This document shows positions 1 to 7,089 of a stretch of 7,649 nucleotides of DNA, piece after piece (the stretch's first letter is position 1; the number at the start of each line of letters is the position of its first letter). This DNA is from a bacterium HR36 (GTDB lineage: Bacteria > Planctomycetota > Planctomycetia > Gemmatales > HRBIN36), in NCBI GenBank assembly GCA_002898995.1, contig BEIM01000161.1, forward strand, positions 1-7,649, written 5' to 3'. Under the pieces are notes generated by a model. The model made no database searches. It worked only from the letters and a program-made list of their open reading frames with translations, and was not told the origin of the DNA. The position numbers and the translations under genes were made by a program.

Positions 1-355
1 TCAGCTGAGCCGTCCACAAAACTCTGCCCGTTTCCCCATCCAGGCAATGAAACGTATGACCGCTAAAGCCGCTGCCCACATACACCCGATTGCCTACCAC
101 CAACGGCGTAGCAATGGCTTGGTCCGGTGCAATGGCTACTTCGTAGCCGAAGCGATGGTTAGCCGCCCGCAGTGACGAAGAGGTTACCGTACTTGTGCCT
201 GGTCGAAATGCAGGTCGTGGAGGATTCCGATTCCAGCGCTGGACCTGCTGGCTGACATCTTCGCCAACAGTGCCAAGACCGGCATCCCCCAGAACCGTCC
301 CGGAGAGCAAAGCGCCAGCCCCTACTTTCAGCCAGTCCCGCCGTGCTAACTTCAT
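1..355 (-). CDS. Tat-exported PQQ-like beta-propeller protein, N-terminal part (truncated by window edge)
   Basis: An open frame reads from ATG at 355 down to position 2 without a stop, giving 118 residues; the 3' end lies outside the window. The start is supported by a GGGAGGGA Shine-Dalgarno at 361-368, five bases upstream. Residues 5-10 (RRDWLK) followed by VGAGALLSG match a twin-arginine (Tat) signal, so the protein is probably exported folded. After a linker of about 50 residues rich in Pro, Ser and Thr, residues from about 75 read as a PQQ/quinoprotein-type propeller blade: TPLVVGNRVYVGSG, then CLDGETGRVLW, the usual 'G-x-VY-x-GS ... LD-x-x-TG-x-x-LW' pattern. The family includes BamB-like scaffolds and quinoprotein dehydrogenases; the visible part cannot separate these, and no PQQ-binding residues can be judged. 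It has its own upstream promoter and is separated from priA by 361 bp. Confidence 0.85.
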   Translation of the reverse strand, partial: MKLARRDWLKVGAGALLSGTVLGDAGLGTVGEDVSQQVQRWNRNPPRPAFRPGTSTVTSSSLRAANHRFGYEVAIAPDQAIATPLVVGNRVYVGSGFSGHTFHCLDGETGRVLWTAQL

Positions 356-716
356 GGCAGTCCCTCCCAAATTCTTCAGACTTCTAGACGCCAAGATTTG
401 CAGATACTTGCGCCTAAACGCTTATGCTACTCGGCCCATCGCCTAACGTCAAGGAAAAAATCCAAGTCAACTTTGGCGCGTCCCCTGGCCTTTCCATCAC
501 CTGGCCAGTGGGCCAACTCTTACCCGAATCGCTCGCCGCTTTGCAGCAAGCGGCAGCCCCATCATATGGCCGCGCTCTGTCTCCGTCGAGCGGTTTGCAG
601 CGGTGTGTACCGTACTTACGAGACTTATGAGGCGCCATTGCTCGCACAGCCGAGTTGTCCATTGGTTTGGGCAACAAGCAAGGCAGTTGGGTAACTGTGA
701 AGCACAGCTAGGGTTT
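356..716. other. Intergenic region between priA and the beta-propeller gene
   Basis: I find no convincing gene here; the short open frames on both strands have no recognisable family and overlap each other. It holds the promoter at 424-452. On the minus strand there is a weak 4-bp hairpin (CCAA/TTGG) followed by a run of six T near 455-475, which might end the priA transcript, but the stem is too short to call a terminator. Just after the priA stop, CTGTG-CTT-CACAG (around 698-710) could form a small hairpin without a T tract. Confidence 0.5.
424..452 (-). promoter_or_regulatory. Probable sigma70-type promoter of the beta-propeller gene
   Basis: On the minus strand TTGACG (452-447) is followed by a 17-base spacer and TAGCAT (429-424). 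That is 5/6 and 4/6 matches to the consensus boxes with optimal spacing. Transcription would start near 417, leaving a leader of about 60 nt before the ATG at 355. The layout resembles the promoter I place upstream of leuA (TTGACA, 17, TAACAT). Confidence 0.5.
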
Positions 717-3062
717 TCACAGGACGTTGAGCGGGTCAATATCAAGGGAATAGTCGGCGGATTGGGGGAGAGTGATTCGGCGAAGGGTTTCGCGGAGGAG
801 CCAGTTGCGCCAGGCGACGCGCGGGGTCAGCACCAATAGCTGGTAGCGGTAGTAGCTGCGCAAGCGGTGTAAGGGGCACGGAGCCGGGCCGAAGATTTGC
901 ACGGCAGCCATTGGTTCGCGCTGTTGCAGTTGCGCCAGGAGACTGCGAAGTTGTTCAGCAATGTGCTGGGCGGATTGTTGCGCGAGCAAATCATCGCGGC
1001 TACGCACAACGAGCCGGGCCATGCGGCCAAACGGAGGATAACCGAGGGGACGGCGGGCAGCTAATTCCTGCTGGGCGAAATTGACATAGTCGTGAGCTGC
1101 CGCCAGACGAACGCACGGATGCTCGGGATTAAAAGTCTGGACTAGCACTTTACCGCCGCGTTCACCGCGACCGGTTCGCCCCGCTACCTGGGCCAGGAGT
1201 TGAAAAGTTCGTTCGGCGGCGCGGAAATCGGGAAGGTACATCGCTGTATCCGCGTTCACAACGCCGACCAGCGTCACCTGTGGGAAATCCAGCCCTTTAG
1301 CGATCATCTGGGTGCCGAACAAAATGCGAATCTCGCCCCGCCGAAAGGCATCCAACACCGCTCCATACCGCTGCCCCCGACGCATCACGTCGCTATCCAT
1401 GCGGCTTTTAGGCACCTCGGGAAAAAGCGCGTTCAGCTCCGCTTCCAGTTTTTGCGTACCTAATCCGTAATGCCGGATCGCAGGCAGGTCGCATTGGGGA
1501 CAACGAACTGGTGGTGGTTGCTCGTAACCGCAATAATGGCAAACAGCCCGTTCAATCGCGGCGGGCCGACGTCTGCCGCTCGTGTCAAAGTCGCGGTGGT
1601 AAGTCAGGGCGACGCTACAAAACCGACACTGCACTACATAGCCGCAGGCCGGGCAGAGAATGTACGTATCGAATCCGCGGCGGTTTAAAAGCAGGATTAC
1701 CTGGCCGCCGCTGGCCAACGCTGAGTGGATGGCTTCTTCCAAGGCGGGGCTGATGGCACGAAATCGTCGTAACTCGGCGGGCTGGCGTTCCCCGCTCCTG
1801 TAGGGGCGTGGGACTTCGTGCCGCATATCAATCACGTGCACAGGAGGCAACGGACGATCCAGAACACGACAAGGTAATTGGAGTAACGTGTAGCGGCGGA
1901 GCTGGGCATTGTGCCAGCTTTCCAGCGCTGGCGTAGCGGAGCCGAGGATCACGGGAATATTCTCCAGCTGTGCGCGCTTAACCGCCACATCGCGGGCATG
2001 GTAGCGGGGAGCAGTTTCCTGTTTGAAACTGGGTTCGTGTTCTTCGTCCACCACAATCAGGCCGAGCTGCCGAGTCGGAGCGAAAATGGCACTGCGAGCG
2101 CCGATAACCACGTCCGCTTCGCCGGCCACGATCTGCCGCCAGAACCCTGCACGTTCTGCGTCAGTCAGATGGCTATGCAAAACGGCGATGCGGGGAAAAT
2201 GCCCACGAAATCGCTCAATGGTTTGCGGGGTCAGGCTAATCTCGGGCACCAGGACGATCGCTTGTTTATCCGAGGCGACCACCTTTTGGATCGCTCGCAA
2301 ATATACTTCCGTTTTGCCGCTACCGGTGACGCCAAAAAGAAGGAAGGCCTGGAATCGGTTGGCGTCCAAAGCCTGTTCGATGGCTTGCAAGGCGTCGCGT
2401 TGTGCTGGCGTAAGCTCGAGCTGAGCAGGCGGCGTAGCTTCAGGGATCTGCGGCGTGGTGGTCGGGGTGCGTTGCCGTACTTCCCGCACATAGCCTTTAC
2501 GGATGAGATTCCGAATTACGGTCGGCCCGCAATTCGCCTGGCGTAGCAGTTCGCGGAGCTCTAGCGGCTGGCCTGCTTGCAGTAACCTTGAATAGACTGC
2601 CTGTTGCCGGGGCGTGAGCGCGCTCACGCCGCCCTCGGCCAGGGAAGGCCTTACTGCTTCTACGAAGATCCGTTCCCGCGTACCCGCATGCAGCCGTGCC
2701 GGTCTCGGCACAACTGCTTGCAACACTTCGCCCCACGGACACAAATAATATTCTGCTAACCAGCGCGTGAGCTGAAGCAGTGCGGGACTCATTAGCGGCA
2801 TAGCGTCTAGCACCCGTCGAATAGGTTTGGCGGCGACGGGCGGGGGCTGGGATGTCACGGCGACGCAATAGCCTGCCATGGTATGATTGCCCCGGCCAAA
2901 TGGCGCCAGCACGCGCTTGCCTACTTCCACCTGTCGCGCCAACTCCTCGGGAACCGCATAACGCCAAGCCTTGTCCACGGGGCCAGGGAAAATAACATCC
3001 ACGTACAACCCCGAACCGATTTGGCTCTCTGCAAAAAGGCAGGCTTGTCCTGCTTGGTTCAC
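717..3062 (-). CDS. priA: Primosomal protein N' (PriA), replication restart 3'-5' DNA helicase
   Basis: PriA recognises stalled or collapsed forks and reloads the replicative helicase in the cytoplasm. I chose the GTG at 3062 (781 residues). The frame stays open upstream to an ATG at 3230, but that would overlap the cysteine desulfurase gene by 71 bp, and the extra residues look untranslated. From 3062 the protein begins MNQAGQACLFAE, followed at residues 19-40 by the PriA 3'-DNA-binding start (LYVDVIFPGPVDKAWRYAVP). In this numbering: Walker A GVTGSGKT at 244-251, DEEH box at 339-342, eight zinc-site cysteines at 470, 473, 479, 482, 508, 511, 521 and 524, and helicase motif VI QVAGRTGRG at 625-633. 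The C-terminus (DIDPLNVL) is the normal PriA ending, so the gene is complete. The stretch between the second and third cysteine pairs is longer than I expect, with an Arg-rich segment. No clear Shine-Dalgarno precedes the GTG; TTG at 3008 is an alternative start. It lies 97 bp downstream of the desulfurase gene, probably cotranscribed. Confidence 0.96.
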   Translation of the reverse strand: MNQAGQACLFAESQIGSGLYVDVIFPGPVDKAWRYAVPEELARQVEVGKRVLAPFGRGNHTMAGYCVAVTSQPPPVAAKPIRRVLDAMPLMSPALLQLTRWLAEYYLCPWGEVLQAVVPRPARLHAGTRERIFVEAVRPSLAEGGVSALTPRQQAVYSRLLQAGQPLELRELLRQANCGPTVIRNLIRKGYVREVRQRTPTTTPQIPEATPPAQLELTPAQRDALQAIEQALDANRFQAFLLFGVTGSGKTEVYLRAIQKVVASDKQAIVLVPEISLTPQTIERFRGHFPRIAVLHSHLTDAERAGFWRQIVAGEADVVIGARSAIFAPTRQLGLIVVDEEHEPSFKQETAPRYHARDVAVKRAQLENIPVILGSATPALESWHNAQLRRYTLLQLPCRVLDRPLPPVHVIDMRHEVPRPYRSGERQPAELRRFRAISPALEEAIHSALASGGQVILLLNRRGFDTYILCPACGYVVQCRFCSVALTYHRDFDTSGRRRPAAIERAVCHYCGYEQPPPVRCPQCDLPAIRHYGLGTQKLEAELNALFPEVPKSRMDSDVMRRGQRYGAVLDAFRRGEIRILFGTQMIAKGLDFPQVTLVGVVNADTAMYLPDFRAAERTFQLLAQVAGRTGRGERGGKVLVQTFNPEHPCVRLAAAHDYVNFAQQELAARRPLGYPPFGRMARLVVRSRDDLLAQQSAQHIAEQLRSLLAQLQQREPMAAVQIFGPAPCPLHRLRSYYRYQLLVLTPRVAWRNWLLRETLRRITLPQSADYSLDIDPLNVL

Positions 3063-3159
3063 CGTACTAACCCGTTGACCTGCTTGGCTGAGGGATGCCG
3101 AACCGCATCGGCTTGGCTTCGTGGCCGCCCCAGGAGGTTTCAGCAGGAGGTTGCCAAAT

Positions 3160-4353
3160 TCACACGGTGGCGTTGCTGGGGCGGAGTTCCCAGACAGTCG
3201 CGTAGCGCCGTAAGCGGCGGACGGTATCAATCACCTGGCCGATGACCCATTCGATTTCTTCTTCGGTATTGAAACGCCCTAAGCCGAAGCGGACGCTCGC
3301 ATCAGCCAGTTCGTCGTCGAGCCCAATAGCCTTGAGCACGTGACTGGGACCGAGCCGGGCCGTCGTGCACGCCGAGCCGGTGCTGATGGCGACGTCTTTC
3401 ATCGCCAACAGCAATGCTTCGCCTTTGACGCCGGCAAAACTCACGTTGAGATTATTCGGCAGCCGTTGCACAGGATGGCCGTTGAGGCGCACACCGTCTA
3501 AACCCTCGCGGATACCTTGCCAGAGTCGATCCCGGAGTTGCTTTACGCGCAGCGCTTCTTGAGGCATGAGTTCCCGGCACAGTTGGCAGGCTGCCCCCAG
3601 GCCAACAATGAGTGGCACAGCTAACGTCCCGGAACGCAAGCCGGATTCCTGCCCCCCACCATCTATCTGCGGTTCTAGGCGAACCCGGCGATCACGCTTG
3701 CGGACAAACAAGGCACCGATGCCTTTGGGCCCGTAGATCTTGTGCCCGGAAAGGCTTAGCAAGTCCACCTGCAACTCGTCCACATTTACGGGAATCTTGC
3801 CCACCGCCTGGGCAGCGTCTGTGTGCAGCAAAACGCCTTTTTCGCGGCAAATGCGGCCAATCTCGGCCAGCGGCTGGATGGTGCCAATTTCATTATTGGC
3901 CAGCATCACGCTGACCAGAATGGTTTGCGGCCGGATTGCTTCTGCCACGCATTGCGGATCAACCACCCCCAGTTCGTCCACCGCCAGCACGGTTACCTCG
4001 TAGCCATCGTGGGCCAGGCGTTTGCAAGGATCGAGCACCGCCTTGTGTTCAGTCGCCACCGTAATGATGTGATTGCCCTTGTGGCGATACATGCGGGCCA
4101 CGCCTTTCAGGGCCAGGTTGTTGCTTTCGGTGGCTCCGCTGGTGAAGATGATTTCGTTCTCCGCCGCGCCAATCAGCGCTGCGACCTGCCGCCGGGCCTG
4201 TTCCACCGCTTCATGAGCCTCGGTGCCGAAAATATGGTTGATACTGGAAGCGTTGCCATATTTCTCGGTAAAATACGGCAGCATGGCCTGAAGAACCCGC
4301 GGATCGCAGCGAGTCGTAGCATGATTGTCGAGGTAAATCGGCAGCTGCACCAT
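3160..4353 (-). CDS. nifS: Cysteine desulfurase (IscS/NifS family, PLP-dependent)
   Basis: It converts cysteine to alanine and passes persulfide sulfur to Fe-S cluster assembly or tRNA thiolation in the cytoplasm. The start is the ATG at 4353, behind a GAGGAG ribosome site; the frame extends 23 codons further upstream but without family similarity. The 397-residue product has the normal family length. Visible motifs: LDNHATTRCDP at 8-18, GATESNN at 73-79, TEHKAVLDP with the PLP-stacking His103, LANNEIG at 151-157, HTDAAQAVG at 177-185 (PLP-contacting Asp179), SGHKIYGPKG with the Schiff-base Lys205, and the mobile loop STGSACTTA with catalytic Cys329. The loop (SACTTA plus GPSHVLKAIG) is of the IscS/NifS class rather than the SufS class. 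The end WELRP is typical for IscS-like enzymes. No iscU, iscR or other Fe-S gene is adjacent, so whether it serves Fe-S assembly or tRNA modification cannot be decided. Probable first gene of a nifS-priA unit. Confidence 0.96.
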   Translation of the reverse strand: MVQLPIYLDNHATTRCDPRVLQAMLPYFTEKYGNASSINHIFGTEAHEAVEQARRQVAALIGAAENEIIFTSGATESNNLALKGVARMYRHKGNHIITVATEHKAVLDPCKRLAHDGYEVTVLAVDELGVVDPQCVAEAIRPQTILVSVMLANNEIGTIQPLAEIGRICREKGVLLHTDAAQAVGKIPVNVDELQVDLLSLSGHKIYGPKGIGALFVRKRDRRVRLEPQIDGGGQESGLRSGTLAVPLIVGLGAACQLCRELMPQEALRVKQLRDRLWQGIREGLDGVRLNGHPVQRLPNNLNVSFAGVKGEALLLAMKDVAISTGSACTTARLGPSHVLKAIGLDDELADASVRFGLGRFNTEEEIEWVIGQVIDTVRRLRRYATVWELRPSNATV

Positions 4354-4539
4354 GACTACTCCTCGAATGCACGGATGCTGAAGATGGCTGACAGCAGCGC
4401 TGGTTCGGCACGGCAGGGCCACGCTGGCCAGGCGATTGACTCATTCGAGCCGCTGGTCCGATTCCGCCGGACCGGACCTCTCTTACCTGGCAGCCCACGG
4501 CGTGCGACCCGGTTTTCAGGCAAGGCACAGCACGGGCTG
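4354..4539. promoter_or_regulatory. Divergent control region between nifS and the cupredoxin gene
   Basis: These 186 bp separate two divergently read genes and must carry both promoters if the cupredoxin start is near 4540. No strong -10/-35 pair stands out; TTGACT at 4436-4441 (plus strand) has no good -10 at 17 bases. A perfect 6-bp inverted repeat, GGTCCG (4455-4460) and CGGACC (4468-4473) with a 7-base gap, lies near the centre and could be a regulator site or a small hairpin. The cupredoxin frame is open through this whole region, so part of it could be coding if a start at 4375 or 4384 is used. Confidence 0.45.
4359..4364 (-). promoter_or_regulatory. Ribosome binding site that fixes the cysteine desulfurase start
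   Basis: GAGGAG on the minus strand lies five bases before the ATG at 4353. It selects this codon over the ATG at 4422 in the same frame. Confidence 0.8.
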
Positions 4540-5334
4540 GTGTACGCCCGGCAGCCTGTTATAGTGGCAGTCAGCTTATTCTTGCTGGTCGGCTTACTTT
4601 TCACAGGCATTGTATGCCACGGCTGCCACTCTCATGAGGAAGAAATTCGCCTTGGGCGTTGGCTGTCAGCAGCGTACGCTGGAGAACCAGCTCGCCGGTT
4701 CGGGCAAATCGCAGGCTTGGTGCGTTTCACCGGCCAAGTCCCGCCACCACGTCGGGTCGAAACCAACGAAGGGAGTATCCTGGAAATTGTTGACCTGGAA
4801 GTGCATCCACAGAATCGCGGAGTGCACGAAGTGTTTGTTTACCTGGAAAACCCGCCAGCTTTACAAGCCGACCTACCAAAAGAGGCAGTGGTGATTGACC
4901 AGGTAAACCTCCGGTTTCGGCCACGTGTCGCGGGAGTCCTTGCGGGGCAGGAAGTTCGCTTCGAAAACAATGACACGTGCAATCACGGCGTGCAGACTGT
5001 AACTAGCTTGCCCGCCAATCATATCAATGCAACGGCCGGGCCAGGCACCCCTATTGTTCACCGATTTCAAGCGCAGCGTGGGCCGATTATTGTCGGCTGC
5101 CCACTGCACCCGTGGATGCGTGCCTATTTGTTCGCGCTGCCGCATCGCTTCTTTGCCGTGACCAATGAGCGAGGCGAATTTCAGTTGGCTGGTATAACGC
5201 CGGCAACGTACCGACTGCGCTTCGTTCATCCGCTGACCGGCTGGCAAACAGACCGCGAAGTCATCGTCCGCCCCAATGAAACCACCATGCTCCTGGTGGT
5301 TTGGGAGAGGCTACCGGGCAGTCCGGACAAGTAG
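4540..5334 (+). CDS. Membrane-anchored cupredoxin-domain protein ('methylamine utilization protein'-like)
   Basis: From GTG at 4540 the product has 264 residues. Residues 7-25 (VIVAVSLFLLVGLLFTGIV) form one hydrophobic segment, either a signal anchor or an uncleaved signal peptide, so the rest should lie in the periplasm. Residues 55-205 read as a copper-binding cupredoxin domain: the N-terminal strand GLVRFTGQVP, then HPQNRGVHEVFVYLENPP, VRFENNDTCNHGVQT with His149, and CPLHPWM with Cys187, His190 and Met193. These residues are the expected type 1 copper ligand set. Residues 206-258 (FFAVTNERGEFQLAGITPATYRLRF...) resemble the small beta-sandwich that often follows this domain. The role is probably electron transfer or copper handling, but the partner is unknown; the methylamine name is a database habit, not evidence of function. 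The start is uncertain: GTG 4564 and ATG 4375 or 4384 are in frame and none has a good Shine-Dalgarno. A CHGCH motif sits directly after the membrane segment. The gene converges on leuA. Confidence 0.82.
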   Translation: MYARQPVIVAVSLFLLVGLLFTGIVCHGCHSHEEEIRLGRWLSAAYAGEPARRFGQIAGLVRFTGQVPPPRRVETNEGSILEIVDLEVHPQNRGVHEVFVYLENPPALQADLPKEAVVIDQVNLRFRPRVAGVLAGQEVRFENNDTCNHGVQTVTSLPANHINATAGPGTPIVHRFQAQRGPIIVGCPLHPWMRAYLFALPHRFFAVTNERGEFQLAGITPATYRLRFVHPLTGWQTDREVIVRPNETTMLLVVWERLPGSPDK

Positions 5335-5343
5335 CTTAGCGGG

Positions 5344-6912
5344 TTACGGCTGGGAGATGGTTTCGGCTACTGGGGCAGTGGACACGCCCGCATGTTCGCG
5401 CCAGGCAATCTGGTTAAGCACACTAACAAAAGCCAGGGCGCCCGCTTCGATGATGTCGGTGCTGGTTGCCCGACCGCGATACAGTCGGCCGCGATACTCC
5501 GCCTCGACGGTGGCCTCGCCTTGGGCATCTTCGCCCTGCGAAACCGAGCGCACTTGGAAATCCCGCAACTGCGCCGCAATACCGGTAATGCGCATCAAAG
5601 TGCGAAACACCGCGTCAATCGGCCCATCGCCGCAGGCGGCATCCTGAAATTGTTGGCCATCCGCACGCTGCACGCACACCGCTGCCGTCGGTATCACTCC
5701 CGAACCAGCACTGGTGTGAAACGCCACCAGTTTCCACATTTCCGGCCGGCCATCATGCAGAATACCCTCAATCAGTGCCTGCAAATCGGCATCGTAAATG
5801 GTCTTTTTCTTGTCCGCCAGGCGTTTGAAGGCCTCGAAGACGCGGTCGAGCTGTTCTTCACCCAGATGATAACCGAGCCGCTCGGCATGAGCCCGCAGCG
5901 CATGGCGCCCCGAATGCTTACCTAAGACCAGGTCGCTAGAGCTGCGGCCGACGTCTTCCGGCTTCATAATCTCGTAGGTCGCCTGATGGGCCAAGATGCC
6001 GTGTTGATGAATGCCTGCTTCGTGCGCAAACGCGTTTTGCCCGACAATGGCTTTATTACGCTGCACCTGCAGCCCGGTAATGGTGGACACCAGCCGACTG
6101 GTCGGATACAGCCGCCGCGTATCAATCTGCGTGGTCAAACCGAAGAAATCTTGCCGCACTTTCAGCGCCATCACGACTTCTTCCAGGGCACAATTCCCTG
6201 CGCGTTCGCCGATGCCGTTAATGGTGCATTCGACTTGCCGCGCTCCTTCCAAAAGTGCCGCCAGGCTGTTGGCCACCGCTAATCCCAGATCGTCATGGCA
6301 GTGAGCGCTCAGTACGACTTTGTCAATGCCCCGCACATGCTCCCGCAAATAGCGAAAGATTTGCCCGTACTGCTGGGGCATAGCATAGCCGACGGTATCG
6401 GGGATGTTGATGGTGGTGGCGCCTGCCTCGATCGCCTTTTCCACCACCTCGCACAAAAAATCCAGTTCGGTGCGTGCGGCATCCTCTGGGGAGAACTCCA
6501 CATCCTCGCAGTAGTCCTTGGCCCGCTTCACGCCCTCGACGGCCCAACGCAGGATTTCTTCCTTGGTCATGCGGAGTTTGAACTCGCGGTGAATGGCACT
6601 GGTGGCTAGAAAAACATGGATCCGTTTGCGTGCCGCCGGTTGGAGCGCTTCGGCCGCGCGGTCAATATCTTCCGGCCGACACCGCGCCAGTCCACAAATG
6701 ATCGGTCCTTCGATCGCCCGTGCGACCGCCTGCACCGCTTCAAAGTCGCCCGGCGAAGCAATAGGAAACCCAGCCTCGATCACATCCACTCGCAGATCCC
6801 GCAACGCCCGGGCTACTTCGAGCTTCTCCTCCAAGTTCATACTTGCGCCGGGCGACTGCTCTCCATCGCGCAACGTCGTGTCGAAAATGATCACCCGATT
6901 GTTTTCGCCCAT
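5344..6912 (-). CDS. leuA: 2-isopropylmalate synthase (leucine biosynthesis, first committed step)
   Basis: It condenses 2-oxoisovalerate with acetyl-CoA to give 2-isopropylmalate. The product has 522 residues, the normal length for a LeuA with its regulatory domain. The catalytic TIM barrel covers roughly residues 6-280: FDTTLRDGEQSPGA at 10-23 (catalytic Arg15, metal Asp16), SAHCHDDLG with metal ligands His204 and His206, and NGIGERAGNC with Asn240. The linker segment NAFAHEAGIHQHG at 293-305 has His304 where many LeuA have Asp. Residues about 390-505 match the leucine-binding LeuA dimer domain, including GDGPIDAVF and STDIIEAGALAFVSVLNQ, so leucine feedback inhibition is likely intact. The start is fixed by AAGGAG at 6919-6924. 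Upstream is a leucine-peptide attenuator, which separates this enzyme from homocitrate and citramalate synthases and supports the LeuA call. The stop lies 9 bp from the stop of the convergent cupredoxin gene, leaving no room for a terminator between them. Confidence 0.97.
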   Translation of the reverse strand: MGENNRVIIFDTTLRDGEQSPGASMNLEEKLEVARALRDLRVDVIEAGFPIASPGDFEAVQAVARAIEGPIICGLARCRPEDIDRAAEALQPAARKRIHVFLATSAIHREFKLRMTKEEILRWAVEGVKRAKDYCEDVEFSPEDAARTELDFLCEVVEKAIEAGATTINIPDTVGYAMPQQYGQIFRYLREHVRGIDKVVLSAHCHDDLGLAVANSLAALLEGARQVECTINGIGERAGNCALEEVVMALKVRQDFFGLTTQIDTRRLYPTSRLVSTITGLQVQRNKAIVGQNAFAHEAGIHQHGILAHQATYEIMKPEDVGRSSSDLVLGKHSGRHALRAHAERLGYHLGEEQLDRVFEAFKRLADKKKTIYDADLQALIEGILHDGRPEMWKLVAFHTSAGSGVIPTAAVCVQRADGQQFQDAACGDGPIDAVFRTLMRITGIAAQLRDFQVRSVSQGEDAQGEATVEAEYRGRLYRGRATSTDIIEAGALAFVSVLNQIAWREHAGVSTAPVAETISQP

Positions 6913-6918
6913 GACCCG

Positions 6919-6924
6919 CTCCTT
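6919..6924 (-). promoter_or_regulatory. leuA ribosome binding site
   Basis: AAGGAG on the minus strand lies six bases before the leuA ATG. It is strong and lies outside the terminator hairpin, so the leader control acts on transcription rather than on ribosome access. Confidence 0.8.
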
Positions 6925-7012
6925 ATATTCGCTTAGTCCTGTCTTCCGCGCCCACCTTTATACGTGTTCTGTCGGGGATAATTCGCCCTGTTGAGCTTGG
7001 CGAGCGTAAATG

Positions 7013-7045
7013 AAAAAGCCCTGGCAACCGTCAGGTCCCAGGGCT
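7013..7045 (-). terminator. Intrinsic terminator of the leuA attenuator (3:4 stem)
   Basis: On the minus strand AGCCCTGG (7045-7038) pairs perfectly with CCAGGGCT (7024-7017). The stem continues with GACC/GGTT (7037-7034 with 7029-7026) past one bulged G at 7025, closing a TGAC tetraloop. Five T (7017-7013) follow. It points towards leuA and lies about 100 nt before its start, so it would stop the leuA transcript unless disrupted. Confidence 0.88.
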
Positions 7046-7089
7046 CGTCAAGTTCTCTCGAAGAAAAACGGCACCCTGCCTGGGACCTG
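7032..7089 (-). promoter_or_regulatory. Antiterminator (2:3 stem) of the leuA leader
   Basis: CAGGTCCCAGG (7089-7079) is an exact 11-base inverse complement of CCTGGGACCTG (7042-7032). The second arm overlaps the 5' arm of the terminator, so the two stems exclude each other. The 36-base loop contains GGCA-GGG-TGCC followed by GTTTTTC (7080-7063), a possible minor pause hairpin. Confidence 0.85.

Noticed and set aside
398..694. Several overlapping open frames of 65-98 codons on both strands between priA and the beta-propeller gene.
   Set aside because: None has a recognisable domain or good ribosome site, and they overlap each other and the predicted promoter.
1911..2546. 211-residue open frame on the plus strand.
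   Set aside because: It lies wholly opposite priA, has no family features and is a shadow of the priA reading frame.
3063..3230. Extra 56 N-terminal residues of PriA from an ATG at 3230.
   Set aside because: They would overlap the end of the cysteine desulfurase gene by 71 bp and show no similarity to PriA.
4354..4422. N-terminal extension of the cysteine desulfurase to ATG 4422.
   Set aside because: The strong GAGGAG site sits before ATG 4353, and family proteins begin just before the LDNHATT motif.
3823..4539. Upstream extension of the cupredoxin frame to 3823.
   Set aside because: Most of it is antisense to the cysteine desulfurase coding region and has no conserved domain.
4603..4617. 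FTGIVC in the cupredoxin protein as a lipoprotein signal (lipobox).
   Set aside because: The residues before Cys (Gly-Ile-Val) do not fit the usual small-residue lipobox, so a lipoprotein call is not supported.
7031..7042. TGGGACC in the leuA leader resembles the UGGNACC core of a T-box riboswitch.
   Set aside because: The longer conserved T-box sequence and specifier stem are absent, and the same bases are fully explained as the shared arm of a leader-peptide attenuator.
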